In this document: positions 54,505 to 62,749 of the stretch, piece after piece
How the letters are laid out: every line of letters starts with the position of its first letter
Position numbering within the stretch: the stretch's first letter is position 1
NCBI RefSeq assembly: GCF_003046545.1
Contig: NZ_QAAA01000002.1
Coordinates: 124,001 to 188,000, forward strand
DNA length: 64,000 bases
Direction: 5' to 3'
DNA from: Rhodovulum imhoffii
GTDB lineage: Bacteria > Pseudomonadota > Alphaproteobacteria > Rhodobacterales > Rhodobacteraceae
Translations under genes and position numbers: made by a program
The notes under the pieces: model-generated
Told to the model about the DNA's origin: nothing
What the model saw: the letters and a program-made list of their open reading frames with translations, nothing else
The model's database searches: none

Positions 54505-55341
54505 ATGAAATTCACCGGAACAGAAACCTACATCGCCGACCAGGACCTGAGCGTGGCAGTCAATGCCGCCGTCACGCTGGAGCGCCCCCTGCTGGTCAAG
54601 GGCGAACCCGGCACCGGCAAGACCGAACTCGCCCGGCAGGTAGCGCAAAGCCTGAACCTGCCGATCGTGGAATGGCACATAAAATCCACCACCCGTGCCC
54701 AGCAGGGGCTTTACGAATACGACGCCGTCAGCCGCCTGCGCGACAGCCAGCTGGGTGACGAACGCGTCCATGACGTGAAAAACTATATTCGCAAGGGCAA
54801 GCTCTGGACAGCTTTCGAGGCCGGGCAAAAAACCGTTCTTCTGATCGACGAGATCGACAAGGCGGATATCGAGTTTCCCAACGACCTGTTGCAGGAACTC
54901 GACCGGATGGAGTTCTTCGTCTACGAAACCGGCGAAACGATCCGTGCGCGCACCCGCCCCATCGTCATCATCACCTCGAACAACGAAAAGGAATTGCCCG
55001 ATGCATTCCTGCGCCGATGCTTTTTCCACTACATCCGCTTCCCGGACATGGAAACGATGAAAAAGATCGTCGAGGTGCACTTCCCCGGCATCAAGGACCG
55101 CCTGCTGACCGCGGCACTGACACAGTTCTATGAGATTCGCGAAATGGCCGGCCTGAAAAAGCGCCCCTCGACGTCCGAGGTGCTGGACTGGCTCAAGCTT
55201 CTTCTGGCCGAGGACATGACCGCCGAGGACCTGCGCAAAGGCGGGCGCGACGCCCTGCCCAAACTGCACGGTGCGCTTTTGAAAAACGAACAGGACGTAC
55301 AGATGTTCGAACGCCTGGCCTTCATGGCCCGGCGCGGCTGA
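54505..55341 (+). CDS. MoxR-family AAA+ ATPase
   Basis: A 278-residue AAA+ ATPase of the MoxR family. Walker A GEPGTGKTELA (about residue 35), Walker B TVLLIDEIDKADIEFPND, and sensor-type IVIITSNNEKELPDAFLRRCFFHYIRFPD are clear. MoxR proteins act as chaperones with a VWA-domain partner to mature or insert metal-enzyme complexes. The partner here is the VWA gene at 56694, with a DUF2927 lipoprotein gene between. Its closest named relatives include CoxD and NorQ/CbbQ, but no oxidase or reductase gene is nearby. Confidence 0.9.
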   Translation: MKFTGTETYIADQDLSVAVNAAVTLERPLLVKGEPGTGKTELARQVAQSLNLPIVEWHIKSTTRAQQGLYEYDAVSRLRDSQLGDERVHDVKNYIRKGKLWTAFEAGQKTVLLIDEIDKADIEFPNDLLQELDRMEFFVYETGETIRARTRPIVIITSNNEKELPDAFLRRCFFHYIRFPDMETMKKIVEVHFPGIKDRLLTAALTQFYEIREMAGLKKRPSTSEVLDWLKLLLAEDMTAEDLRKGGRDALPKLHGALLKNEQDVQMFERLAFMARRG

Positions 55342-55345
55342 TCCG

Positions 55346-56692
55346 GTGCGCGGCGCGGGCATGGCCCTGCTGTTCGTGGCGGCCTGCACCGCGACAGAGC
55401 CGCTGCGCCCCCCTCCGCCCGCACCGGACCTGCCGCCAATGCGGCAGTTCTCCGGCAGCCCGGCCCCCCTGCCCACACGCCCGAACACACAGGTGGCGCG
55501 CGATTTTCTCGACCTCGCATTTCGCCTTGAGACGGGGGAGGCACTTCCGGTCCTGACCCGCTTCGAACAGCCCGTGACAATCCGCGTGACAGGCCCCGCC
55601 CCCCCGACACTGGAGAGGGACCTGGACGCCCTGATCCGCCGGCTGAAACGGGAGGCCGGTATTTCCGTCATCCGCGTGCCCGCCGGGGGCCCCGCGCAGA
55701 TCACCGTCCAGCCTGTGACCCGCCGCGAATTGCAAAGGTCCGTCCCAGGGGCGGCCTGTTTCGTGGTGCCCCGCGTGCAAAGCTGGGCGGAGTTCCGAAA
55801 CCGCCGAAACCGCCGTGCCCTGGACTGGAGCACTCTGAACCGGCGTGAAACCGCCGCGATTTTCCTGCCTGCGGATGTCAGCCCACAAGACGTGCGCGAC
55901 TGCCTGCATGAAGAACTCGCACAGGCGCTCGGGCCGCTGAATGACCTCTACCGGCTGCCCGACAGCATTTTCAACGATGACAACATCCACGCCGTCCTGA
56001 CCAGTTTTGACATGCTCATCCTGCGGGCTTTCTATGCACCGGAATTGCAAAACGGCATGACTCGCGAAGAGGCCGCCCGCCGCCTGCCCGCCCTTCTCGC
56101 CCGGCTGAACCCCGCGGGCGAGCATGTACAAGCCCCTCCCTTGCCCCCCACCCCGAAAGCGTGGGTGAGCGCGATCGAAACCGCGCTTGGCCCCGGCGCG
56201 AGGCCCCCGGCCCGGCGCAACGCCGCCGCGCGCGCGGTGTCCATCGCGCGCAAAGCCGGGCTGATGGACCACCGGCTGGCTTTCAGCCTGTTCGCCCGTG
56301 CCTATCTGACACCGCCAGAACAGGCCGCCCGCCGGCTGTCGCTGCTGGCGGCGGCGGGCGCTCTCTTCCGCTCCGATCCCGCGACACGCCTGCACGCGGC
56401 CCATGTGGAGGCGCAGCTCGCCGGAGTCGCGTTGGCCGGCGACCGGGCGAATCTGGCCCTGAAGCTGACGCGGGAAAACATCCCCATGGCCAGGCGCCAC
56501 CAGAACGCCGGGCTGTTGTCGGCCCTGATGATGATCGAAGCCGCCGCCCTCGAGAGAACCGGCCAACCCGCCACCGCCACGCGGACCGAAGCCCTGAGCT
56601 GGGCGCGCTATGGTCTGGGGGACCGGGATGCAAACGCACGGATCGGGGAAATCGATGCCCTCATAACCCTTCTGCAACAGGCGAGAGACTGA
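55346..56692 (+). CDS. DUF2927-domain lipoprotein
   Basis: A 448-residue predicted lipoprotein, starting at GTG 55346, with lipobox VAAC (Cys about residue 14) and a Pro-rich tether (residues 20-45). The DUF2927 domain spans about 50-250, recognised by DCLHEELAQALGPLNDLYRLPDSIFNDDN. The HEELAQ lacks the second His of a HExxH protease. Residues about 260-448 are helical, TPR- or Sel1-like in feel, with AALERTG and WARYGLGD. It begins 4 bp after moxR and ends 1 bp before the VWA gene; signal export places it in the periplasm. Confidence 0.82.
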   Translation: MRGAGMALLFVAACTATEPLRPPPPAPDLPPMRQFSGSPAPLPTRPNTQVARDFLDLAFRLETGEALPVLTRFEQPVTIRVTGPAPPTLERDLDALIRRLKREAGISVIRVPAGGPAQITVQPVTRRELQRSVPGAACFVVPRVQSWAEFRNRRNRRALDWSTLNRRETAAIFLPADVSPQDVRDCLHEELAQALGPLNDLYRLPDSIFNDDNIHAVLTSFDMLILRAFYAPELQNGMTREEAARRLPALLARLNPAGEHVQAPPLPPTPKAWVSAIETALGPGARPPARRNAAARAVSIARKAGLMDHRLAFSLFARAYLTPPEQAARRLSLLAAAGALFRSDPATRLHAAHVEAQLAGVALAGDRANLALKLTRENIPMARRHQNAGLLSALMMIEAAALERTGQPATATRTEALSWARYGLGDRDANARIGEIDALITLLQQARD

Positions 56693-56693
56693 C

Positions 56694-57878
56694 ATGTTCC
56701 TACCGTTCTTCACCGCCCTGCGCGAGGCCGGGTTGCCCGTTTCCCTGCGCGAATACCTTTCCTTCCTCGAAGGAATGCAGGCAGGGCTGGTCACCTACGA
56801 TGTCGAGGGGTTTTATTACCTCGCCCGCACCGCCATGGTGAAGGATGAGCGTCATCTCGATCGCTTTGACAGGGCTTTCGCGGCAGCGTTCGAGGGGCTG
56901 GACGAAATCCCCGCCGATGCGGTGATGAACGCCGTCAACATCCCCGAAGCCTGGCTGCGCAAGCTGGCCGAAAAGCACCTGACCCCGGAAGAGCGCGCCG
57001 AGATCGAGGCACTGGGCGGGTTCGACAAGCTGATGGATACCCTGCGGCAAAGGCTGCAAGAGCAACAGGGCCGCCACCAGGGCGGGAACAAGTGGATCGG
57101 CACGGCGGGCACCTCCCCTTTCGGGGCCTATGGGTACAACCCGGAAGGCGTGCGCATCGGTCAGCACGAAAGCCGCCACCGCCGCGCGGTGAAGGTGTGG
57201 GACAAGCGAGAGTTCCGCAACCTCGACGACAGTGTGGAGTTGGGCACACGCAACATCAAGGTTGCACTCAAGCGGCTGCGCCGTTGGGCGCGCGACGGCG
57301 CGCATCAGGAACTCGACCTGGACGGCACCATCCGGGCCACCGCCGATCACGGGTATCTCGATGTGAAAACCCGCCCCGAGCGGCGCAACGCGGTGAAGGT
57401 TCTTCTGTTTCTGGATGTCGGCGGGTCGATGGACGACCACATCCGGATCGTGGAGGAGCTTTTCTCCGCCGCGCGGGCGGAGTTCAAGCATCTCGAACAC
57501 TATTACTTTCACAACTGCCTCTACGAGGGCGTCTGGCGCGACAACCGCCGCCGGTGGGATGCGCAAACCTCCACATGGGACGTGCTGCATACCTATGGCT
57601 CCGATTACAAGTGCATCTTCGTGGGCGATGCCAGCATGTCGCCTTACGAGATCGCCTTTCCCGGCGGCGCGAATGAGCACTGGAACGCCGAGGCCGGCCA
57701 GGTCTGGTTGCAACGCGCCCGCACGCAATGGCCTGACCACGTCTGGATCAACCCGGTCCCGCAAAAGTATTGGGAGTACACCCAGTCCATCGCCATGATC
57801 CGCGACATTTTCGAAGATGCCATGGTCCCGATGACCCTGGAAGGAATCGACCGGGGCATGCGACTGATGCTGCGCTGA
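56694..57878 (+). CDS. VWA-domain protein (CoxE-like)
   Basis: A 394-residue cytosolic protein with a C-terminal von Willebrand A domain (about residues 225-394). The MIDAS motif reads LFLDVGGSMDDH, so the usual DxSxS has Gly at the third place, as in the CoxE family. The N-terminus (LREAGLPVSLREYLSFLEGM) is typical of the MoxR-partner VWA proteins. It is the third gene of the moxR operon. No terminator follows; a 5-bp AACCG/CGGTT hairpin at 57879-57890 is weak. Confidence 0.88.
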   Translation: MFLPFFTALREAGLPVSLREYLSFLEGMQAGLVTYDVEGFYYLARTAMVKDERHLDRFDRAFAAAFEGLDEIPADAVMNAVNIPEAWLRKLAEKHLTPEERAEIEALGGFDKLMDTLRQRLQEQQGRHQGGNKWIGTAGTSPFGAYGYNPEGVRIGQHESRHRRAVKVWDKREFRNLDDSVELGTRNIKVALKRLRRWARDGAHQELDLDGTIRATADHGYLDVKTRPERRNAVKVLLFLDVGGSMDDHIRIVEELFSAARAEFKHLEHYYFHNCLYEGVWRDNRRRWDAQTSTWDVLHTYGSDYKCIFVGDASMSPYEIAFPGGANEHWNAEAGQVWLQRARTQWPDHVWINPVPQKYWEYTQSIAMIRDIFEDAMVPMTLEGIDRGMRLMLR

Positions 57879-57900
57879 AACCGTCCGGTTGGCGCCCGGC

Positions 57901-58392
57901 TCAGGCGAATTTCGCCATCAGCCCGGCCTTAACCTCCGCGGACACGAAGCTGGAGACATCGCCCCCCAGCCGCGCGATTTCCTTGACCAGCTTGGAGGCG
58001 ATCGCCTGCCGCCGCGCATCCGCCATGAGGAAGACGGTCTCGACACTCGAATCGAGCGCCCGGTTCATGCCGACCATCTGGAACTCGTACTCGAAATCCG
58101 CCACCGCGCGCAGACCCCGCACGATCATGCCGGCCCCCACGTCATGGGCGCAGTCGATCAACAGGTTTTCGAACGGGTGGACGACGATCTCGGTTCCGGT
58201 CTTTTCGCGCAGCGCCTCACATTCGCCCTCGATCATGGCAACGCGTTCCTCCAGCGAAAACAGCGGCCCCTTGTCCCGGTTGATGGCCACACCGATCACC
58301 AGCCGGTCCACCAGCGCACAGGCACGGGTGATGATATCCAGATGCCCCAGCGTGACCGGATCGAACGTGCCGGGATAAAGTCCGATGCGCAT
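57901..58392 (-). CDS. coaD: Phosphopantetheine adenylyltransferase
   Basis: A 163-residue enzyme of coenzyme A synthesis, transferring AMP from ATP to 4'-phosphopantetheine. The nucleotidyltransferase motif GTFDPVTLGHLDII and VRGLRAVADFEYEFQM are the family signatures. ATG 58392 follows AAGGGGG. It lies tail-to-tail with the VWA gene, 22 bp apart. Confidence 0.97.
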   Translation of the reverse strand: MRIGLYPGTFDPVTLGHLDIITRACALVDRLVIGVAINRDKGPLFSLEERVAMIEGECEALREKTGTEIVVHPFENLLIDCAHDVGAGMIVRGLRAVADFEYEFQMVGMNRALDSSVETVFLMADARRQAIASKLVKEIARLGGDVSSFVSAEVKAGLMAKFA

Positions 58393-58433
58393 GCGCGCCC
58401 CCTTTTCAACCTTTTGGGGCACGCAACAATATT

Positions 58434-58457
58434 ACGCCCCGCTTTGCAAGAGGGCGT
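58434..58457 (-). terminator. Hairpin between the CBS-domain gene and coaD
   Basis: ACGCCC (58434-58439) and GGGCGT (58452-58457) are perfect arms with a 12-nt loop. Read on the minus strand it follows the CBS gene by about 18 nt and is followed by an AT-rich stretch (AATATTGTT) rather than a clean T-run. Confidence 0.3.
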
Positions 58458-58474
58458 GCTCAACAGGGCATGCT

Positions 58475-58909
58475 TCAGTTCCCCATCACCATGCCTTCGA
58501 GCGCGGATTTTTCCATCGCCAGTTCCGATATGCGTGCCTTGACCACATCCCCGATGGAAATCAGCCCGACCATGCGCCCGTCCTCCATCACGGGGATGTG
58601 GCGGAACCGCCCACGGGTCATGGTTTCAAGGATTTCCTCGGCGGACTGGTCCTTGGTGCAGGTGATGACGTCACGGGTCATCACGGCCTCGACCCTGTAT
58701 TTCAGGCAGGCGTCTCCGCTTTTGCCCAGTTCGCGCACGATATCGCGCTCAGACACGATACCGACCGGCATCGCACCGTCCGGGGACACGACCACCGACC
58801 CGATCCGCCGCACGGACAGCAGCTTGGCCGCCGCGGCAACGGAACTTCCGGGGCTGACAGTGATGACCCTGTCATCGGCCTTTGACTTGAGAATCTGGAA
58901 TACTTGCAT
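58475..58909 (-). CDS. CBS-pair domain protein
   Basis: A 144-residue protein made of two CBS domains (about residues 6-60 and 72-130) with the inner motifs PVGIVSERDIVREL and RHIPVMEDGRMVGLISIGDVVKA. CBS pairs bind adenosine nucleotides and act as regulatory sensors. AAGGGAGGG precedes ATG 58909. Stand-alone CBS proteins have no fixed role; partners here are unknown. Confidence 0.9.
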   Translation of the reverse strand: MQVFQILKSKADDRVITVSPGSSVAAAAKLLSVRRIGSVVVSPDGAMPVGIVSERDIVRELGKSGDACLKYRVEAVMTRDVITCTKDQSAEEILETMTRGRFRHIPVMEDGRMVGLISIGDVVKARISELAMEKSALEGMVMGN

Positions 58910-58965
58910 GGCGCCCTCCCTTTCCTCCCATGATGCACAAGCGTCGCGCTTGTGGGGATATTCTG

Positions 58966-59856
58966 TCAAGACTGTGCCTCAAGCCGGGCAACCTCGGCGC
59001 GCAGCCCTTCGGTCAGCAACCCGGCAAACCGGTTGAGCCGCGCAAGCCTGCGATCGTCCCCGTGGCGGATCAGGTAGAAGGTGCGGCGCAAAGAGACCTC
59101 CGTGGGCAGCACCTTCACCAGACCGGGCGCGGTCGGAATGGCAAAATCATGCACGATTCCCAGCCCGGCCCCTGCCCGCAGCCAATGCAACTGGACCGAG
59201 ACCGAGTTCGACGTCAGGGCGACTCGCTCGGCCCCGGTTTCGGCAAGATAATCCAGCTCCGGGTCGAAGATCATGTCCGCGATATAGCCAATGATGCGGT
59301 GACCGCGCAGGTCGGAAAGCCCCCGGATCGGGCCGTGCCGCTCAAGGTACTCGCGCGTGGCGGCAAGGTGCAGGCGATAGTCGGTGATCTTCTGGACCGT
59401 CAGGCGCCCGGCCGTGGGCGGGCTGACGGCGATGGCCATGTCGGCCTCGCGCCGACTGAGGTTGAACACACGGGGCAGCGCAACCACCTGGATCTCCAGC
59501 CCCGGATTGGCATCCGATATTGCCGCTGTGACCTGAGGCAACAAGAAATTCGCGACCCCGTCCGGCGCCCCGATGCGCACCGAACCGGCAAGCTGGCCTG
59601 CCTGCCCGCGCAAATCGTCCACGCCTTGCGCCAAGGCCTGCTCGGCCTGTTCGGCACGGGGCAGAAGGCGCTCCCCCTCTTCGGTCAGGTCGTACCCGCG
59701 GGGGGAACGCGCGAAAAGCCCGACGCCCAGCGCGTCCTCCAGCCGGGCAATGCGGCGGCCCAGCGTTGCCGGGTCCAGCCGTGTCGCCTTGGCCGCGCCG
59801 GAAAGGCTTTCCGCCCGCGCCACGGCCAGGAAAACGCGCAGATCATCCCAGTTCAT
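58966..59856 (-). CDS. LysR-family transcriptional regulator
   Basis: A 296-residue LysR-type regulator. The N-terminal winged helix (residues 1-60; WDDLRVFLAVARAESLSGAAKATRL in two helices) is followed by a substrate-binding domain with GSVRIGAPDGVANFLLP. It is divergent from mmsA with a 106-bp gap carrying repeats, so it likely regulates the valine genes to its right; the effector is unknown. Confidence 0.9.
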   Translation of the reverse strand: MNWDDLRVFLAVARAESLSGAAKATRLDPATLGRRIARLEDALGVGLFARSPRGYDLTEEGERLLPRAEQAEQALAQGVDDLRGQAGQLAGSVRIGAPDGVANFLLPQVTAAISDANPGLEIQVVALPRVFNLSRREADMAIAVSPPTAGRLTVQKITDYRLHLAATREYLERHGPIRGLSDLRGHRIIGYIADMIFDPELDYLAETGAERVALTSNSVSVQLHWLRAGAGLGIVHDFAIPTAPGLVKVLPTEVSLRRTFYLIRHGDDRRLARLNRFAGLLTEGLRAEVARLEAQS

Positions 59857-59866
59857 CGAAGCTTCC

Positions 59867-59932
59867 TTTGCATTTTTGCAAAATATTTTTGAGAAACTGC
59901 CGCTTTTAGCAAGGTTTTTGCAAGGCTAATAT
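59867..59932. promoter_or_regulatory. Regulatory region between the LysR gene and mmsA
   Basis: TTTTTGCAA occurs at 59873-59881 and 59915-59923 (42 bp apart, four helical turns). The first lies in the inverted repeat TTTGC-ATTTTT-GCAAA (59867-59882). TAATAT (59927-59932) is a likely -10 for mmsA. This layout suits a LysR-type regulator. Confidence 0.5.
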
Positions 59933-59962
59933 ACCCCCGGAGGAGAGCCCAGGGAGAAACCG

Positions 59963-61462
59963 ATGCAGGAACTGCACCACTTCATCAACGGTCAGCCGGT
60001 CAAAGGCACGTCAGGTCGATACGCCGATGTGTTCAACCCCGCGCTGGGCGAGGTCCAGGCCAAAGTACCGCTGGCCAGCAGGGAGGAGCTGGATGCCGCG
60101 ATCGCGGCAGCCGCTGCGGCACAACCGGCCTGGGCCGCGACGAATCCCCAAAAGCGCGCCCGCGTGCTGATGGAGTTCGTTCGTTTGATCCACCGCGACA
60201 TGGACAAGCTGGCGGAGGCGTTGAGCCGTGAACACGGCAAAACACTGCCCGACGCCAAGGGCGATGTTCAGCGCGGGTTGGAAGTGGTGGAGTTCTGCAT
60301 CGGCGCCCCCCACCTGTTGAAGGGCGAGTTCACCGACAGCGCCGGACCGGGCATCGATATGTACTCGATGCGTCAGCCCCTTGGGGTCGTGGCGGGAATC
60401 ACACCGTTCAACTTCCCTGCCATGATTCCGATGTGGAAAATGGCGCCGGCGCTGGCCTGTGGCAACGCCTTCATCCTGAAACCGTCCGAACGCGACCCCT
60501 CGGTTCCACTGATGCTGGCGGAATTGCTGCAAGAGGCCGGGCTGCCTGACGGGCTGCTTCAGGTCGTCAACGGCGACAAGGAAGCCGTGGACGCCATTCT
60601 CGACAACCCGCAAATCCAGGCCGTCGGCTTTGTCGGTTCCACCCCGATCGCAGAATACATCTACGCGCGCGGCTGCGCGGGCGGCAAGCGCGTACAGTGC
60701 TTCGGCGGCGCGAAAAACCACATGATCGTCATGCCTGACGCCGACATGGACCAGGCAGCCGATGCACTGATAGGGGCGGGCTATGGCGCAGCCGGAGAAC
60801 GCTGCATGGCGATCTCCGTCGCCGTACCGGTGGGCGAGGAAACCGCCGACGCGCTGATCGAAAAGCTCATTCCCCGGATTGAAAAGCTCAAGGTCGGGCC
60901 CTACACCGCCGGCAACGATGTGGATTATGGCCCCGTCGTCACCGCCGACGCCAAGGCGCGCATCCTCGGCCTGATCGATCAGGGTGTGAAGGAAGGTGCG
61001 GAGCTGGTCGTGGACGGGCGCGGCTTCAGCCTTCAGGGGTACGAAAACGGCTATTTCATCGGCCCGTCTCTGTTCGACCGTGTCACACCGCACATGGAGA
61101 TATACAAGCAGGAAATCTTCGGTCCTGTACTGTCTCAGGTACGTGCCGGCACCTATGAAGAGGCCATCGGTCACGCGATGGACCATCAGTACGGCAACGG
61201 CACCGCCATCTTCACCCGCGATGGCGACACCGCCCGTGACTTTGCCAACCGCATCAACGTGGGCATGGTGGGTATCAATGTGCCGATCCCGGTGCCGCTG
61301 GCCTACCACACGTTCGGCGGATGGAAAAAATCCGGCTTTGGCGACCTGAACCAGCACGGCCCGGACGCCTTCCGTTTTTACACCCGCACCAAAACCGTCA
61401 CGTCGCGCTGGCCCTCCGGCCTGAAGGAAGGCGGCGAGTTCCACTTCAAGCAAATGGACTGA
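59963..61462 (+). CDS. mmsA: CoA-acylating methylmalonate-semialdehyde dehydrogenase
   Basis: A 499-residue aldehyde dehydrogenase that oxidises methylmalonate semialdehyde (or malonate semialdehyde) with CoA and NAD+ to propionyl-CoA (or acetyl-CoA) and CO2. Residues AGITPFNFPAMIPMWK, GSTPIAEYIY, and the catalytic cysteine C281 in YGAAGERCMA identify the MmsA/IolA type. GAGGAGA lies upstream. It catalyses a late step of valine breakdown, in line with neighbouring genes. A strong terminator follows. Confidence 0.94.
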   Translation: MQELHHFINGQPVKGTSGRYADVFNPALGEVQAKVPLASREELDAAIAAAAAAQPAWAATNPQKRARVLMEFVRLIHRDMDKLAEALSREHGKTLPDAKGDVQRGLEVVEFCIGAPHLLKGEFTDSAGPGIDMYSMRQPLGVVAGITPFNFPAMIPMWKMAPALACGNAFILKPSERDPSVPLMLAELLQEAGLPDGLLQVVNGDKEAVDAILDNPQIQAVGFVGSTPIAEYIYARGCAGGKRVQCFGGAKNHMIVMPDADMDQAADALIGAGYGAAGERCMAISVAVPVGEETADALIEKLIPRIEKLKVGPYTAGNDVDYGPVVTADAKARILGLIDQGVKEGAELVVDGRGFSLQGYENGYFIGPSLFDRVTPHMEIYKQEIFGPVLSQVRAGTYEEAIGHAMDHQYGNGTAIFTRDGDTARDFANRINVGMVGINVPIPVPLAYHTFGGWKKSGFGDLNQHGPDAFRFYTRTKTVTSRWPSGLKEGGEFHFKQMD

Positions 61463-61466
61463 TCCC

Positions 61467-61497
61467 GGCGCCCTTCGGGGCGCCCTTTCCCGTTTTT
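61467..61497 (+). terminator. Rho-independent terminator of mmsA
   Basis: GGCGCCC-TTCG-GGGCGCC (61467-61484), a 7-bp GC stem with a stable UUCG tetraloop, is followed by CTTTCCCGTTTTT to 61497. It begins 4 nt after the stop. Confidence 0.85.
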
Positions 61498-61587
61498 CGC
61501 CATGAGGTATCCTGTTGACCGGGTTGCCCGCTCTTGCCGCGTTCCGACCGCTCTGCTTTGCTGTTCCGGCCAACGGGAGGGAAAGCA

Positions 61588-62718
61588 ATGACGAAAGAGC
61601 CCGGCTTCACCCTTGGGGTGGAAGAAGAATATCTTCTGGTCGACCGCGAAACACGCGCGCTGGCGCAGGCGCCCAATGCCCTGATGAAGGCCTGCATGGC
61701 CGAACTGGGCAAGCAGGTCAGCCCGGAGTTCCTGCAATGCCAGATCGAGGTAGGCACCAAGCCCTGCACCACGATCCCCGAGGTGCGCGAGGACCTGCGC
61801 CGCCTGCGGCGCACGGTGGCACGGCTGGCCGCGGAACACGGGCTGGCCCCGATTGCGGTCTCCTGCCATCCGCTGGCGGACTGGAAACAGCAAAGCCACA
61901 CCGACAAGGACCGTTACAACGATCTCGAAAAGGCGCTGGCCGGAGTGGCCCGGCGGCTTCTGATCTGCGGGATGCATGTACATGTGGGCATCGAGAACAG
62001 GGACCAGCGCATCGACCTGATGTCGCAGTTGACCTATTTTCTGCCCCATCTCCTGGCGCTCTCGGCCTCATCGCCCTTCTGGATGGGCCAGGATACGGGG
62101 CTGGCATCCTACCGGCTGACGGTGTTCGACAACCTGCCCCGCACCGGGTTGCCACCCCGCCTGGAAAGCTGGACCGATTTCCAGAAATCCGTGGATGTTC
62201 TGACCGGACTCGGGGTGATCGAGGATGCCAGCAAGATCTGGTGGGATCTGCGCCCCTCCGCCCGCTTTCCCACGCTGGAGGCGAGAATCTGCGATGTCTC
62301 TCCCCGGCTGGAACACACCCTGACGATCGCCGCCCTGACCCAGTGCCTGACACGGATGCTATGGCGGCTGAGCCGCCTGAACCAGCGATGGCGTATCTAC
62401 GACCGGTTCCTGATCTCGGAAAACCGCTGGCGGGCCCAGCGTTACGGGACCTCCGAGCCGCTGATAGATTTCGGCCGCAAACAGCTTGTGCCCTTTGCCG
62501 ACCTGATGGAAGAGCTTCTGGGGATGCTGGAGGAGGACGGCGCCGCGCTGTCCTGCCTGGCCGAAATCGAGGCCACGCGCCGGATGGTGGCCGGGGGGAC
62601 CGCCGCCGATCGTCAGCGCGCGGTCCTGGCCCGGGCAACCGAAGCCGGCAAAGACCACGACAGCGCCATGCGAGAGGTCATCGATACGCTGATCGAGGAT
62701 TATCAAACCGATTTGTAG
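61588..62718 (+). CDS. Carboxylate-amine ligase, GCS2/YbdK family
   Basis: A 376-residue ATP-dependent ligase of the glutamate-cysteine ligase type 2 family. The [18 protein letters not shown] opening, [18 protein letters not shown] and [22 protein letters not shown] are typical of YbdK. YbdK of E. coli has weak glutamate-cysteine ligase activity; the physiological substrate is unknown. GGGAGGGAAAG precedes ATG 61588. It sits between mmsA and the acyl-CoA dehydrogenase, an unusual place for it. Confidence 0.9.
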   Translation: MTKEPGFTLGVEEEYLLVDRETRALAQAPNALMKACMAELGKQVSPEFLQCQIEVGTKPCTTIPEVREDLRRLRRTVARLAAEHGLAPIAVSCHPLADWKQQSHTDKDRYNDLEKALAGVARRLLICGMHVHVGIENRDQRIDLMSQLTYFLPHLLALSASSPFWMGQDTGLASYRLTVFDNLPRTGLPPRLESWTDFQKSVDVLTGLGVIEDASKIWWDLRPSARFPTLEARICDVSPRLEHTLTIAALTQCLTRMLWRLSRLNQRWRIYDRFLISENRWRAQRYGTSEPLIDFGRKQLVPFADLMEELLGMLEEDGAALSCLAEIEATRRMVAGGTAADRQRAVLARATEAGKDHDSAMREVIDTLIEDYQTDL

Positions 62719-62749
62719 GCCCGTATCCGGGCGCCGGGAAGGAGACGAT

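Noticed and set aside
55880-56000. HEELAQ in the DUF2927 lipoprotein as a zinc protease HExxH
   Set aside because: The fifth residue is Ala, not His, so the zinc-binding pair is incomplete. It may be a fold relic but cannot be called a protease.
62719-62732. GCCCG-TATC-CGGGC hairpin after the ligase gene as a terminator
   Set aside because: Only five base pairs, no T-tract, and it lies just before the ribosome-binding site of the next gene; likely transcription continues.
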